Shown here: positions 1 to 8,117 of the stretch, in pieces | Numbering within the stretch: position 1 is the stretch's first letter | How the letters are laid out: every line of letters starts with the position of its first letter | DNA from: Ruminococcus flavefaciens | GTDB taxonomy: Bacteria; Bacillota; Clostridia; Oscillospirales; Ruminococcaceae | NCBI GenBank assembly: GCA_002310115.1 | Contig: DBYI01000047.1 | Span: 2,727 to 37,195, forward strand | DNA: 34,469 nt | Reading direction: 5' to 3' | Program-made: the position numbers and the translations under genes | The notes under the pieces: generated by a model | Database searches by the model: none | What the model was told of the DNA's origin: nothing | Seen by the model: only the letters and a program-made list of their open reading frames with translations

Positions 1-962
1 TCGGCGCGGATAAATCCCTTTTCAAAGTCAGTATGTATTTTACCTGCTGCTTGTGGAGCCTTAGTTCCTTTAGTGATGGTCCAAGCACGTACTTCCTGCT
101 TGCCAGCAGTGAGATAGGAGATAAGACCGAGGAGTGCATATCCTTCTTTTATGATACGATTAAGTCCAGAAACTTCGAGTCCGAGTTCACTAAGGAACAT
201 AGCTTTATCATCTTCGCCCATATCCGAGATTTCAGCTTCTATTTGAGCACAGATAGGTAGTACAGCGGAGTGCTCCTCCTCTGCGAGTTTACATACAGCT
301 TTGTAGTTCTCGTTTGTGTCAATATTGTTAGTGAAGTCATCTTCGCTGAGATTAGCTGCATAGATTACAGGCTTAGCAGAAAGCAGGGGCGTAGACTTTA
401 TAAGTTCTCTTTCCTCGTCAGTGAAGTCAAATCCTCTTGCTGACTTTCCATTTTCGAGATGAGCCTTTAATCTTTCAAGGAACTCAGCCTCTGCGAGGTA
501 CTTTTTATCCCCCTTTGCAGCTTTTTTTGCGCGGTCGATGCGCCTTTCAACCATTTCAATATCAGAAAAAATTAGCTCAAGGTTGATAGTTTCGATATCT
601 CTTAGTGGATTTATGCTTCCATCAACGTGGATGATGTTTGGGTCTTCAAAGCACCTTACAACGTGTACAATAGCGTCAACTTCACGGATATCCGCAAGGA
701 ACTTGTTACCGAGGCCTTCGCCCTTTGAAGCTCCCTTTACTAGACCTGCGATGTCTACAAATTCAAGAGTTGCTGGAGTGAACTTATCAGGTTCATACAT
801 TTCTGCCAGCTTATCAAGTCTTTCATCAGGAACAGAAACGATACCAACGTTTTTCTCAATGGTGCAGAATGGGTAATTTGCGGATTCAGCACCTGCGTTT
901 GTGAGTGCGTTGAAAAGAGTACTTTTGCCCACATTGGGCAGACCAACCATGCCAAGCTTCAT
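1..962 (-). CDS. ychF: Redox-regulated ATPase/GTPase YchF (3' end outside window)
   Basis: Obg-family P-loop NTPase of the YchF/Ola1 type, a ribosome-associated ATPase. The reverse-strand reading starts MKLGMVGLPNVGKST, which is the G1/P-loop, and runs in frame to the window edge for about 320 residues. The family is about 365 residues long, so some 45 C-terminal residues (part of the TGS domain) are cut off. The G3 motif DIAGL follows at about residue 69. The G4 position reads NLSE (NxxE) rather than NKxD, the change that gives YchF its preference for ATP. An AGAAAGG ribosome site precedes the ATG at 962. It lies downstream of the EAL gene on the same strand but behind that gene's terminator, so it is probably transcribed separately; I see no clear promoter in the short gap. 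The identification is secure. Confidence 0.95.
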   Translation of the reverse strand, partial: MKLGMVGLPNVGKSTLFNALTNAGAESANYPFCTIEKNVGIVSVPDERLDKLAEMYEPDKFTPATLEFVDIAGLVKGASKGEGLGNKFLADIREVDAIVHVVRCFEDPNIIHVDGSINPLRDIETINLELIFSDIEMVERRIDRAKKAAKGDKKYLAEAEFLERLKAHLENGKSARGFDFTDEERELIKSTPLLSAKPVIYAANLSEDDFTNNIDTNENYKAVCKLAEEEHSAVLPICAQIEAEISDMGEDDKAMFLSELGLEVSGLNRIIKEGYALLGLISYLTAGKQEVRAWTITKGTKAPQAAGKIHTDFEKGFIRA

Positions 963-1034
963 ATTTATTTCTTACCTTTCTCATATGTTTCCCCACCAAT
1001 CAAACAGCATATCTATACAGAAAAACAAACTTAA

Positions 1035-1073
1035 TTATTGGAGGGAACCTTTTAAAAGGAATCCCCTCAATAA
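1035..1073 (-). terminator. Rho-independent terminator after the EAL/beta-helix gene
   Basis: A long imperfect inverted repeat (TTATTG-AGGGG...CCCTCC-AATAA on the minus strand, with an inner CCTTTTAAAAGG) lies 46 bases past the stop of the EAL gene. It is followed on the minus strand by a T-rich stretch containing TTTGTTTTT. Confidence 0.7.
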
Positions 1074-1118
1074 TAAATCTAATCTGTACAGATATACTGT
1101 GAAGGCGGGGATATTTAC

Positions 1119-3857
1119 TTAATTATTTGCGTATGTTGTACGCTTATTATTGACAAGTGAAGTAACGTTTGAGTTTTGTATCTGAACGTCGCCTGATGCT
1201 GTACCGATATCCTTTGGATTACCTGCATTCAGGGTCAGTGATACTTCTGAATCAATAATGGTGACGTTTCCTGTACCGAGAGTATCGCCGATACCTGTTA
1301 CCTCGTCGCCCTCGGAGTCGATAGTGATATTTGCGTTCTTTATCTTTGTATTGATATTACCTTTGACAGCACCTATGCAGGAGTGCTTTGCACAGCGCAT
1401 TTTCATGCTTATCTTGCCCTGCTTGATATAGATACTGCCCTCTCCGTCCTCGAGAACACCGATTCCAACAGCTTGAGCACCGGTGCAGGACATAGTGATA
1501 TCAGCGTCCGAGCTTATAGTGGAAATACCTTTGCAGCTTCCGATACCTGTTACCTTGATACCAGATATTGTTATATCGAGGGAGCAATTCTCACCGATTT
1601 CTATATTGGCGTCTCCATTGAAGCTTCCGATAGCAAGACCGTTATGAGAGTACATATATATTTTAATTTTTCCCGAACGGAGGTTGATATCCGAATCGTC
1701 ATCGTTCTGACCGCCGCCGATACACAGGGCTTCAACACTGTTCGAGATAATCTCGAGAGTGCCACCAAAATCAACGGTGATATCTCCGTAACCGTGGTCG
1801 TAGTCGTTTCCGATTCCGATTCCTTCGGATGCATAACAGTCAATAGTGAGATTACCCTTGCCGCCAAGTTCAAACTGTGAGCCCATAGGCACGTAGATAC
1901 CTGAGTAGCTGAGCTTGTTGTTCTTGACAACATTGAGGACAAGTCTAGCATACTCACCTACAGTTATAGTAGGCTTACTATTGCCGCTTATCATATTGAC
2001 ATTTTTTAGGGTTAACTCACAACTGTGGTTATCCATAATGGAAATATTCATTTTGACCTGTTTATCAGGATCACCTACGATAGTGAGCTTACTTTGATAA
2101 ATGTGAATATCTGTATACTTTTCAAGTGCGAGCTTGAGAAGGTCAAGCTCTGTATCGTTCTGAGCAGCATATATCTTTTTAACGCCATCAGGACGGGTTT
2201 CAAGATTGGTTTTGATTATTTCATCCTTAATATCAGTAGAAATACTGTTAAGGAAGAGTGGCTTCGGTTTTGAAGTATAGTATCCCTGAACAAGGTCAAC
2301 ACCAAGGCGGATCAACGTTTTCAGTTCTTGAACAGTTTCAACTCCCTCTGCTAGGGATTGAAGTTGGTTTTCGTGACAGAATTCGATGATAGAAGTTACG
2401 AGCTGCTGCTTTTTGAGGTCATTATGTATATCGCTTATGAGCGAGCGGTCTATCTTGATGAAATCCGGCGAATAGTGCAGCAGATTTGATGTATTTGAAT
2501 AACCTGCGCCGTAATCGTCTATAGCAAGCGTGCAATGTGCAAAGCCACAGCGCTTTTTTAAGGTTTCAATATTCTCATCTGAAGCCGCTGATTGCTCTAC
2601 TATCTCAATAACTGTCTTTTCAAGAAGTTCACCGTATGTGAGGTATAGTTCGTTAAAGTCTTCATCTGTGAGAAGACTGCTTGGAAGGCAGTTTATGAAT
2701 AGTTTGCGCTTGTCGAATATCTGCTGATTATCGCTGAGAAGTTTCATTGTATTGAAAAATGTGAGTTTCTCTATAGCATATAGGTCGTTCTGCGCGGCAG
2801 CTATCTTAAGTATCTGCGTAGGAGCCATTTTTATGTCACCAACAGTTCTCATAAGTGCTTCATAACCAACTATTTCTCCAGTTTGAGTTTCAACAATAGG
2901 CTGGAGGTGATAGGTGAGAAGATTTTCCTGTACAATACGTGAGAATGTTTGAGCATTGCGGTAAGAGTCTTTTTCACGTATGTAGTTCTCCTCGGAATAC
3001 CAGTTTATTACCGAACGCTTGTTTGTTCTTGCTTCAAAAAGAGCAAACTCGGAGTAATTTACTAGCATATTGAAGTCAGAGGCTTCTTCAGGATAGGAGG
3101 CGCAGCCTATGGATAGACTTATTCGACTCTTGTCAGAAATATCTATTATCTCGCCAAAGTCATCGGTGAGAGTACAGTTCTGGACAGCTTCACCCATACT
3201 GTTGAGAATATTATATATGCTCATCTTATCGCAGTCACAGAAGAAAACGCATATTTCATAATTGGACTTTGATCCGATAATTATAGTATCGCTCTCGAAA
3301 CTTTTTAAAGCTTCCGCAACAGATGTGATGCAACTGTTTGTATTGTCAACTGTAAGATACGAACCGAGCTTGTCTATGCCATTGATGAAGATAGTTGCAA
3401 GGCAAGCCTGCTGAACATCGGGAATTATTTTCTTTATCTTCTGTGAAAATGAAGGAAATGAGGGGAGGCGAGTAATAGGATCGTACTCTACGAAAGCCTG
3501 ACGATCGTTGATATCCGAAATCTGACGTGTGAAGTCCTGAATAAACCCAAGCCATATGTCGCTACTCTCATATACGTTCATTTTCACAAAACGAGATGTG
3601 TTCCCGTCAGTGAATTTATAAATATGCTTCTGCCCCTCAACAGGGTTTTTCGATATCTTTTCTAGTAAATCGAAAAACTCAAATTCGTTAATCTTTTCGC
3701 TAGGGCAACCGAGTATATGACAGGCAACTGAATCAAGGTAAGCGGCCTTTTCCTTTGCAATATAGGTGAATGCCCCTATATTCCCGACAAATTGTTGAAA
3801 TACCTGCCAGTCATGACTTAGCGCGGGAGGAGTTGTGCTGAAATCGAATATACTCAT
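1119..3857 (-). CDS. PAS-(degenerate GGDEF)-EAL c-di-GMP phosphodiesterase with C-terminal beta-helix-like repeats
   Basis: Predicted c-di-GMP phosphodiesterase, 912 residues, with no signal peptide or membrane segment, hence apparently cytoplasmic. Residues about 20-112 look like a PAS sensor. Residues 122-285 form a GGDEF fold whose signature is lost (GSKSNYE near 195-201), so cyclase activity is not expected. Residues 305-540 are an EAL domain with the residues expected for catalysis: YEALMR (332-337), Asn389, a Glu in the IEIVE stretch (417-421), IDDYGAGYS (446-454), Lys468 in DFIKIDRS, AEGVET (503-508) and Gln524 in QGYYTSKP. From about 585 to 905 there are repeated short beta-strand units with recurring GIG/IGG turns (679-683, 713-716, 742-744, 771-773, 798-800, 855-857). 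These resemble a right-handed beta-helix, similar in look to the Cthe_2159-type carbohydrate-binding family. Its own TTGACA/TATAAT promoter and a structured leader precede it. The EAL call is firm; the nature of the tail is inference. Confidence 0.88.
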   Translation of the reverse strand: MSIFDFSTTPPALSHDWQVFQQFVGNIGAFTYIAKEKAAYLDSVACHILGCPSEKINEFEFFDLLEKISKNPVEGQKHIYKFTDGNTSRFVKMNVYESSDIWLGFIQDFTRQISDINDRQAFVEYDPITRLPSFPSFSQKIKKIIPDVQQACLATIFINGIDKLGSYLTVDNTNSCITSVAEALKSFESDTIIIGSKSNYEICVFFCDCDKMSIYNILNSMGEAVQNCTLTDDFGEIIDISDKSRISLSIGCASYPEEASDFNMLVNYSEFALFEARTNKRSVINWYSEENYIREKDSYRNAQTFSRIVQENLLTYHLQPIVETQTGEIVGYEALMRTVGDIKMAPTQILKIAAAQNDLYAIEKLTFFNTMKLLSDNQQIFDKRKLFINCLPSSLLTDEDFNELYLTYGELLEKTVIEIVEQSAASDENIETLKKRCGFAHCTLAIDDYGAGYSNTSNLLHYSPDFIKIDRSLISDIHNDLKKQQLVTSIIEFCHENQLQSLAEGVETVQELKTLIRLGVDLVQGYYTSKPKPLFLNSISTDIKDEIIKTNLETRPDGVKKIYAAQNDTELDLLKLALEKYTDIHIYQSKLTIVGDPDKQVKMNISIMDNHSCELTLKNVNMISGNSKPTITVGEYARLVLNVVKNNKLSYSGIYVPMGSQFELGGKGNLTIDCYASEGIGIGNDYDHGYGDITVDFGGTLEIISNSVEALCIGGGQNDDDSDINLRSGKIKIYMYSHNGLAIGSFNGDANIEIGENCSLDITISGIKVTGIGSCKGISTISSDADITMSCTGAQAVGIGVLEDGEGSIYIKQGKISMKMRCAKHSCIGAVKGNINTKIKNANITIDSEGDEVTGIGDTLGTGNVTIIDSEVSLTLNAGNPKDIGTASGDVQIQNSNVTSLVNNKRTTYANN

Positions 3858-3961
3858 AATTCTCCTTATACCGATGAAACTGCCGTGAACAGAGAAAAGC
3901 AGTTCCGTTTCGTACCTGCGTTTAACGGTCAGCAGGAGACCGTAATAACGTGCATTTATAC
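3858..3961 (-). promoter_or_regulatory. Structured 5' leader of the EAL gene with possible pseudoknot and anti-SD
   Basis: Between the inferred transcript start (about 3961) and the ATG (3857) the minus-strand RNA can form a 6-bp hairpin, ACGGUC (plus 3938-3943) with GACCGU (3925-3930). Its 7-nt loop contains CCUGC (3932-3936), which is complementary to GCAGG at 3915-3919 after a 5-nt UAAAC linker. This is the geometry of an H-type pseudoknot. The same loop region carries UCUCCU (3934-3939), the exact complement of the ribosome site AGGAGA (3861-3866). A further AACUGC/GCAGUU hairpin is possible downstream. It matches no riboswitch consensus I know, and I did not see c-di-GMP (GEMM) motifs. 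Confidence 0.4.
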
Positions 3962-3967
3962 AATTTA

Positions 3968-3996
3968 ATTATACTACATGAGGGCGTAAATGTCAA
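3968..3996 (-). promoter_or_regulatory. Sigma-A promoter of the EAL/beta-helix gene
   Basis: Perfect -35 TTGACA (plus 3991-3996) and -10 TATAAT (3968-3973) with a 17-base spacer, both on the minus strand, giving a leader of about 104 nt. Confidence 0.88.
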
Positions 3997-4146
3997 TAAT
4001 AATTAGACCTTAGTGGTAGCCTTAAAAACTTATAAAAATAGCAGTTCTCAGCGTTCAGAGCTCTGCATATTATGTAATACGAAACTTATGCATGGTTGCA
4101 AGATGTGGCCATGTTTTGCACTCGTAGCTGAAGGCGTAAAAACATA
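3997..4146. other. Intergenic stretch with nothing recognised
   Basis: The bases between the EAL promoter and the sigA terminator hold no convincing ORF, repeat or RNA-like structure. The whole gap between the two genes is 330 bases, and the rest of it is accounted for by the EAL promoter and leader and the sigA terminator. Confidence 0.5.
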
Positions 4147-4168
4147 AAAGCCGCCAGATGGCGGCTTT
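4147..4168 (-). terminator. Rho-independent terminator of the dgt-dnaG-sigA operon
   Basis: Perfect 10-bp GC-rich stem (AAAGCCGCCA / TGGCGGCTTT, 2-nt centre) 20 bases past the sigA stop, followed on the minus strand by TATGTTTTT. Confidence 0.85.
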
Positions 4169-4187
4169 GGAAATACTTATGTATATA

Positions 4188-5267
4188 TTAGTCAAGAAAA
4201 TCCTTGACCTTTTTACTTCTGCTGGGGTGGCGAAGCTTTCTGAGGGCTTTGGCCTCTATCTGACGAATACGCTCACGTGTAACATCAAAACGCTGACCGA
4301 CCTCTTCAAGAGTACGGGATTTTCCGTCTTCAAGACCAAAACGGAGCTTTAATACTTTTGCTTCACGGTCTGTTAGAGTTGCAAGAACTTCGTTTAACTG
4401 TTCCTTAAGGAGAGTGTGTGAAGCAGCTTCAGCAGGTGCAGGAGCATCGTCATCTGGGATAAAGTCACCGAGGTGACTGTCTTCCTCCTCACCGATAGGT
4501 GTTTCAAGTGAAACAGGATCCTGTGCCACACGCATTATCTCTCTTACCTTGTCAACTGGCATATTTAGCTTTTCTGCTATTTCTTCAGGACTAGGATCGT
4601 GACCGTTTTCGTGGAGAAGCTGACTGGATACCTTCTTGACCTTTGTGATAGTCTCAACCATATGAACAGGAATACGAATAGTTCTTGCCTGATCTGCGAT
4701 AGCACGGGTAATAGCCTGTCTAATCCACCATGTTGCGTATGTGGAGAACTTGAAGCCCTTAGTATAATCAAATTTTTCAACGGCTTTTATAAGACCAAGG
4801 TTGCCTTCCTGAATAAGATCGAGGAATTGCATGCCTCTACCCACGTATTTCTTTGCGATAGATACAACAAGACGGAGGTTAGCTTCGGATAGTCTCTTTT
4901 TAGCGTAAGGATCTCCCTTGGCCATTCTCTGTGCAAGTTCTATTTCTTCTTCAGTGGTAAGAAGTGGAACTCGTCCGATCTCCTTGAGATAAATCTTTAC
5001 AGGGTCATCGATAGCGATACCCTCGGTGGAAAGAGCCATTTCGAGGTCATCTGTAAGATTTGAATCAAGACCGATTTTTAAGTCTGCATCGAGGTTCATG
5101 TCCTCAACAATCTCTATATTGAGGTTTTCACAGTTTTCATAGAAGGAGTCAATCTGATCAACGTTGAAATCAAGCTCCTCCAAAGCGTCAGTGATTTCCT
5201 TTGTAGTAAGCCTTCCGTTAGCCTTGCCCTGTTCCATAAGGGCTTCGATTGTATTTTTCTTTTCCAT
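4188..5267 (-). CDS. sigA: Primary RNA polymerase sigma factor (sigma-A/RpoD)
   Basis: Housekeeping sigma-70 factor, 359 residues, the usual size in Firmicutes. An acidic region 1.1 (about 1-75) is followed by region 1.2 starting at DPVKIYLKEIG. Region 2 contains RLVVSIAKKYVGRG and the -10 recognition helix YATWWIRQAITRAI. Region 3 is complete. Region 4.2 has the -35-recognition helix-turn-helix TLEEVGQRFDVTRERIRQIE near the C-terminus. The gene is last in the dgt-dnaG-sigA operon: it starts 13 bases after the dnaG stop, and its AGGAGG ribosome site overlaps that stop codon (TAGGAGG), so the two are probably translationally coupled. This is the conserved macromolecular-synthesis arrangement of clostridia. 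The many TTGACA/TATAAT promoters in the window are its expected targets. Confidence 0.97.
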   Translation of the reverse strand: MEKKNTIEALMEQGKANGRLTTKEITDALEELDFNVDQIDSFYENCENLNIEIVEDMNLDADLKIGLDSNLTDDLEMALSTEGIAIDDPVKIYLKEIGRVPLLTTEEEIELAQRMAKGDPYAKKRLSEANLRLVVSIAKKYVGRGMQFLDLIQEGNLGLIKAVEKFDYTKGFKFSTYATWWIRQAITRAIADQARTIRIPVHMVETITKVKKVSSQLLHENGHDPSPEEIAEKLNMPVDKVREIMRVAQDPVSLETPIGEEEDSHLGDFIPDDDAPAPAEAASHTLLKEQLNEVLATLTDREAKVLKLRFGLEDGKSRTLEEVGQRFDVTRERIRQIEAKALRKLRHPSRSKKVKDFLD

Positions 5268-5280
5268 TTTATTTATCCTC

Positions 5281-7017
5281 CTATTTAGTTTTGGAGCGGA
5301 AGAGCTCCAAAAGCTCGTCGTTGCTGAGTTCTCCGTCCAGTTTTGGTGTGCTTTTTTTCAGTACCTCAGCACAGTCTGCCACTACATCGAGAGTAACAGC
5401 AACTTCGCGTTTTTTTGCGGCTATTCCGCTTATTCTTCCCATTTCTTCTGTTGAAAATTCATCAGATAGCAAAGATATCGAAAATTTTTCTGAATATTTC
5501 ATTCTTTTCAGTAGCGCACTATAGACCTTTTTATTGAAAGCGGTAACAAAGCACTCAGTGGGAGCTATCTTTTCTATATCCTCGCATTCCTGAGGTCGTT
5601 TGAGTAGATAGCTTATTATTGTCTCTTCGGCACGGGCCTCTTTTTTGTTTGAAACTGCGTCTGGATTTATATCATCACGTATGTAAGAAGTTTTTGCCTT
5701 TATCGTGCGCCATTCGTTCTTTTTTGCACTTCGGCTGTTCTTCTCAAGCATACTGTCAATATGTGTTTTAAGAACCTGAACTGGAATATCACATTTCTTG
5801 GATGTACGGGAGATGTAAACTTCCCTCTCTAGTGGTGATTCAATGCCGGCAAGTACTTTTGAGGTGCGCTTAAGGAGCTCTACACGCCCTATTTCTGTTG
5901 AGAGATCAAGCCCATCTTCACATTTGTCCAGCATGAAGTCATTTGCATCATTTGAGTCGTCAATAAGCATACGGAAACGGTCACGTCCGAACTTTTTGAT
6001 GTACTCGTCAGGGTCTTTAGCACCGTCCATGTGGAGTATCTTCGTGCGTAGCCCTACGTCTGCAAAGTGATTGATAGCCTTTTGTGTAGCTTTCTGTCCT
6101 GCGCCGTCACTATCATAGGCAATTACGATTTCTTCAGCATAATGACTAATGAGCCGCGCTTGATCGGGAGTTATAGCGGTTCCGAGGGTGGCGACCACGT
6201 TCTCGAAGCCAGCCTGATTGACGGCGATAACATCCATATAACCTTCGCATAGTATGAGCCTTTTGGCGTTTGAGTTCTTTGCAAAGTTCATTGAAAAAAG
6301 GTTTGCGCCTTTGTCAAATACGGGAGTTTTTCCTGTATTGAGGTATTTCGGCTGGGAGTCGTCAAGAACTCTTCCACCGAATCCGATTATATTACCACGT
6401 AAATCAATAATAGGGAACATTACTCTCTTTCTGAACATATCGAATGTACGTCCGTTTTTCTGACCGCCCAGCCATGCATCAGTTATTTCTTCGTAGCTAT
6501 AGCCTTTTGAGTGCAGAAGTTCAGTGAGGTCGTTCCAGGAGTCGGGAGCATATCCGAGCCCATACTTTTTTATCGTTTGCGGTGTTAGTTTTCTGTTTAC
6601 AAGGTATTGAAGTCCTGTTTTGTCAGTTCCTTTGAAAAGGTTAGTATAGAAGTGGTTTGCAGCAATTCGGTTCATTTCGTAAATGCGCGTTTTACGCTTT
6701 GCATAGCCGCTGTCTTTATTACCGTACTCAGGGACTTCCATGCCTGAGCGTTGGGCAAGAAGTTTTACAGCTTCTGAAAAATCTAAATTTTCCGCTTTCA
6801 TGACGAAGGTTATAACATCTCCGCCAGCGCCGCATCCAAAGCAGTAGAAGCTTTGAGTATCAGTGAAAATTGTACACGATGGTGTCTTTTCCGAGTGGAA
6901 AGGACATGAGCATACGTAGTTTCGCCCTCGCCTTATAAGATTCACATAGCCACCCATGACTGTTTCAATAGGGTTGGCATTGCGAAGATTATAAAGAAAT
7001 TCGTCGTTCTGAGGCAT
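5281..7017 (-). CDS. dnaG: DNA primase DnaG
   Basis: Synthesises RNA primers at the replication fork, normally with the replicative helicase. It is 578 residues, a normal length. The N-terminal CHC2 zinc finger shows Cys38, His41, Cys59 and Cys62 (CPFH ... YCFGCG). The RNA polymerase core has the family motif FRKRVMFPIID (195-205). The TOPRIM domain has LILCEGYMDV with the catalytic Glu258 and the metal pair AYDSDGAG (300-307). The C-terminal helicase-binding region (about 430-578) is divergent, as usual. It starts 9 bases after the dgt stop, with ribosome site GAGGAG overlapping that stop (TGAGGAG), so it is coupled to dgt and followed by sigA. Confidence 0.97.
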   Translation of the reverse strand: MPQNDEFLYNLRNANPIETVMGGYVNLIRRGRNYVCSCPFHSEKTPSCTIFTDTQSFYCFGCGAGGDVITFVMKAENLDFSEAVKLLAQRSGMEVPEYGNKDSGYAKRKTRIYEMNRIAANHFYTNLFKGTDKTGLQYLVNRKLTPQTIKKYGLGYAPDSWNDLTELLHSKGYSYEEITDAWLGGQKNGRTFDMFRKRVMFPIIDLRGNIIGFGGRVLDDSQPKYLNTGKTPVFDKGANLFSMNFAKNSNAKRLILCEGYMDVIAVNQAGFENVVATLGTAITPDQARLISHYAEEIVIAYDSDGAGQKATQKAINHFADVGLRTKILHMDGAKDPDEYIKKFGRDRFRMLIDDSNDANDFMLDKCEDGLDLSTEIGRVELLKRTSKVLAGIESPLEREVYISRTSKKCDIPVQVLKTHIDSMLEKNSRSAKKNEWRTIKAKTSYIRDDINPDAVSNKKEARAEETIISYLLKRPQECEDIEKIAPTECFVTAFNKKVYSALLKRMKYSEKFSISLLSDEFSTEEMGRISGIAAKKREVAVTLDVVADCAEVLKKSTPKLDGELSNDELLELFRSKTK

Positions 7018-7026
7018 TTTATCTCC

Positions 7027-8022
7027 TCACTTCCAGAATTTCGGTACAAAAAGATCAGTGTAAAGACCGACTGCATATTCATCGCTCATTCCTGAGATGT
7101 AGTCACAGACAGCTCTGTCTGCGTCCGAATCTTTCATTATGCTGCGATATTCGTCGGGTAGCTTTTTACTGTTCTCGATGAAATATTTATAAAGCTTACG
7201 GATAAGGCGCTCTGCCTTGCCTTCCTCTTGCTTTGCAGTAGGATTTGAATATACTTTATCGAACATGAAAGCTTTAAGGTCATCGTGAGCCTTGCGTATT
7301 TCAGGAGAAAAGTCTATGTCAACTGCTCCGTGTTCAATAACTGAAGCTATGAGAGTAGTTATTCTTTTAGTTTTTGTATTTCCCAGGGTTACAACACAGT
7401 CACGTGGAAGCTCGTTTGGGTCAAGTATCTCTGCGCGAATAGAATCCTCGATATCGTGGTTTATGTAGGCGATAGTGTCCGCAAGTCGGACTATATTTCC
7501 CTCTTTTGTATCAGCGATCATATTTGTATGACAGAGTATGCCGTTGCGGACAGCATATGTTAGATTAAGCCCTTTTCCTTTTTTTTCGAGGACATCTACG
7601 ACTCTTAAGCTTTGCTCATAATGCTTGAAGCCATGAGGACATATCTCATCAAGAGTTCTTTCACCGCAGTGACCGAAAGGGGAGTGCCCCAAATCGTGTC
7701 CGAGAGCGATGGCTTCAGTGAGGTCCTCGTTTAGGCGCATACCTCTAGCGATAGTTCTTGCAATCTGTGAGACCTCAAGAGTATGGGTAAGTCTTGTCCT
7801 GTAATGGTCTCCAACCGGAGAAAGAAACACTTGTGTTTTACGTTTCAGTCTGCGGAAAGAATTGCAGTGAAGTATGCGGTCACGGTCACGTTGGAACTCT
7901 GTCCTGTATGGGCATTTGTCCTCATAACGTTCGCGTTCTGTTTTTTTTGTATCAATGCTGGCGCAGGCAAATTTGTTTAGAATTCCTGCCTCGCTTATCT
8001 CTATCTGTTCGCGTACTGTCAT
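7027..8022 (-). CDS. dgt: Deoxyguanosinetriphosphate triphosphohydrolase-like HD protein
   Basis: HD-domain dNTPase of the dGTPase family (331 residues, the short bacterial form), which hydrolyses dGTP or other dNTPs to nucleoside plus triphosphate. It shows FRRLKRKTQVF (56-66), then His80 in RTRLTHTLEV, the HD pair His109-Asp110 in ALGHDLGHSPFGH, and a later Asp in VRLADTIAYINHDIED. It is first in the dgt-dnaG-sigA operon. The ribosome site is GGGGGAG 6 bases before the ATG. A terminator-like hairpin lies in the short region just upstream (8043-8072). A possible promoter (TTGTCC, 16 bases, TATAGA on the minus strand near 8080-8110) would put that hairpin inside the leader. The precise nucleotide substrate cannot be told from sequence. 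Confidence 0.92.
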   Translation of the reverse strand: MTVREQIEISEAGILNKFACASIDTKKTERERYEDKCPYRTEFQRDRDRILHCNSFRRLKRKTQVFLSPVGDHYRTRLTHTLEVSQIARTIARGMRLNEDLTEAIALGHDLGHSPFGHCGERTLDEICPHGFKHYEQSLRVVDVLEKKGKGLNLTYAVRNGILCHTNMIADTKEGNIVRLADTIAYINHDIEDSIRAEILDPNELPRDCVVTLGNTKTKRITTLIASVIEHGAVDIDFSPEIRKAHDDLKAFMFDKVYSNPTAKQEEGKAERLIRKLYKYFIENSKKLPDEYRSIMKDSDADRAVCDYISGMSDEYAVGLYTDLFVPKFWK

Positions 8023-8042
8023 ACAATACTCCCCCTGACATG

Positions 8043-8072
8043 AAAAAAATGTTTCAGGATATGCTCCTGAAA
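8043..8072 (-). terminator. Rho-independent terminator between yigZ and dgt
   Basis: Perfect 8-bp stem TTTCAGGA / TCCTGAAA with loop GCATA on the minus strand, followed by CA and seven T. It most simply ends the yigZ transcript, but a weak promoter just upstream could make it an attenuator of the dgt operon. Confidence 0.7.
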
Positions 8073-8117
8073 AATGCGTCTATATACTTATACTATCACC
8101 GGACAAAAAACCCTTTT

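Noticed and set aside
755..955. ORFs on either strand inside the first kilobase
   Set aside because: They are shadows of ychF, whose own frame is open from 962 to the window edge and has all family motifs.
1383..1880. 165-codon plus-strand ORF opposite the EAL gene
   Set aside because: It is antisense to the repeat tail, has no ribosome site, and its repeats mirror those of the real gene.
3858..3961. c-di-GMP (GEMM) riboswitch before the EAL gene
   Set aside because: The conserved GEMM core words are not present; only an unassigned structured leader can be supported.
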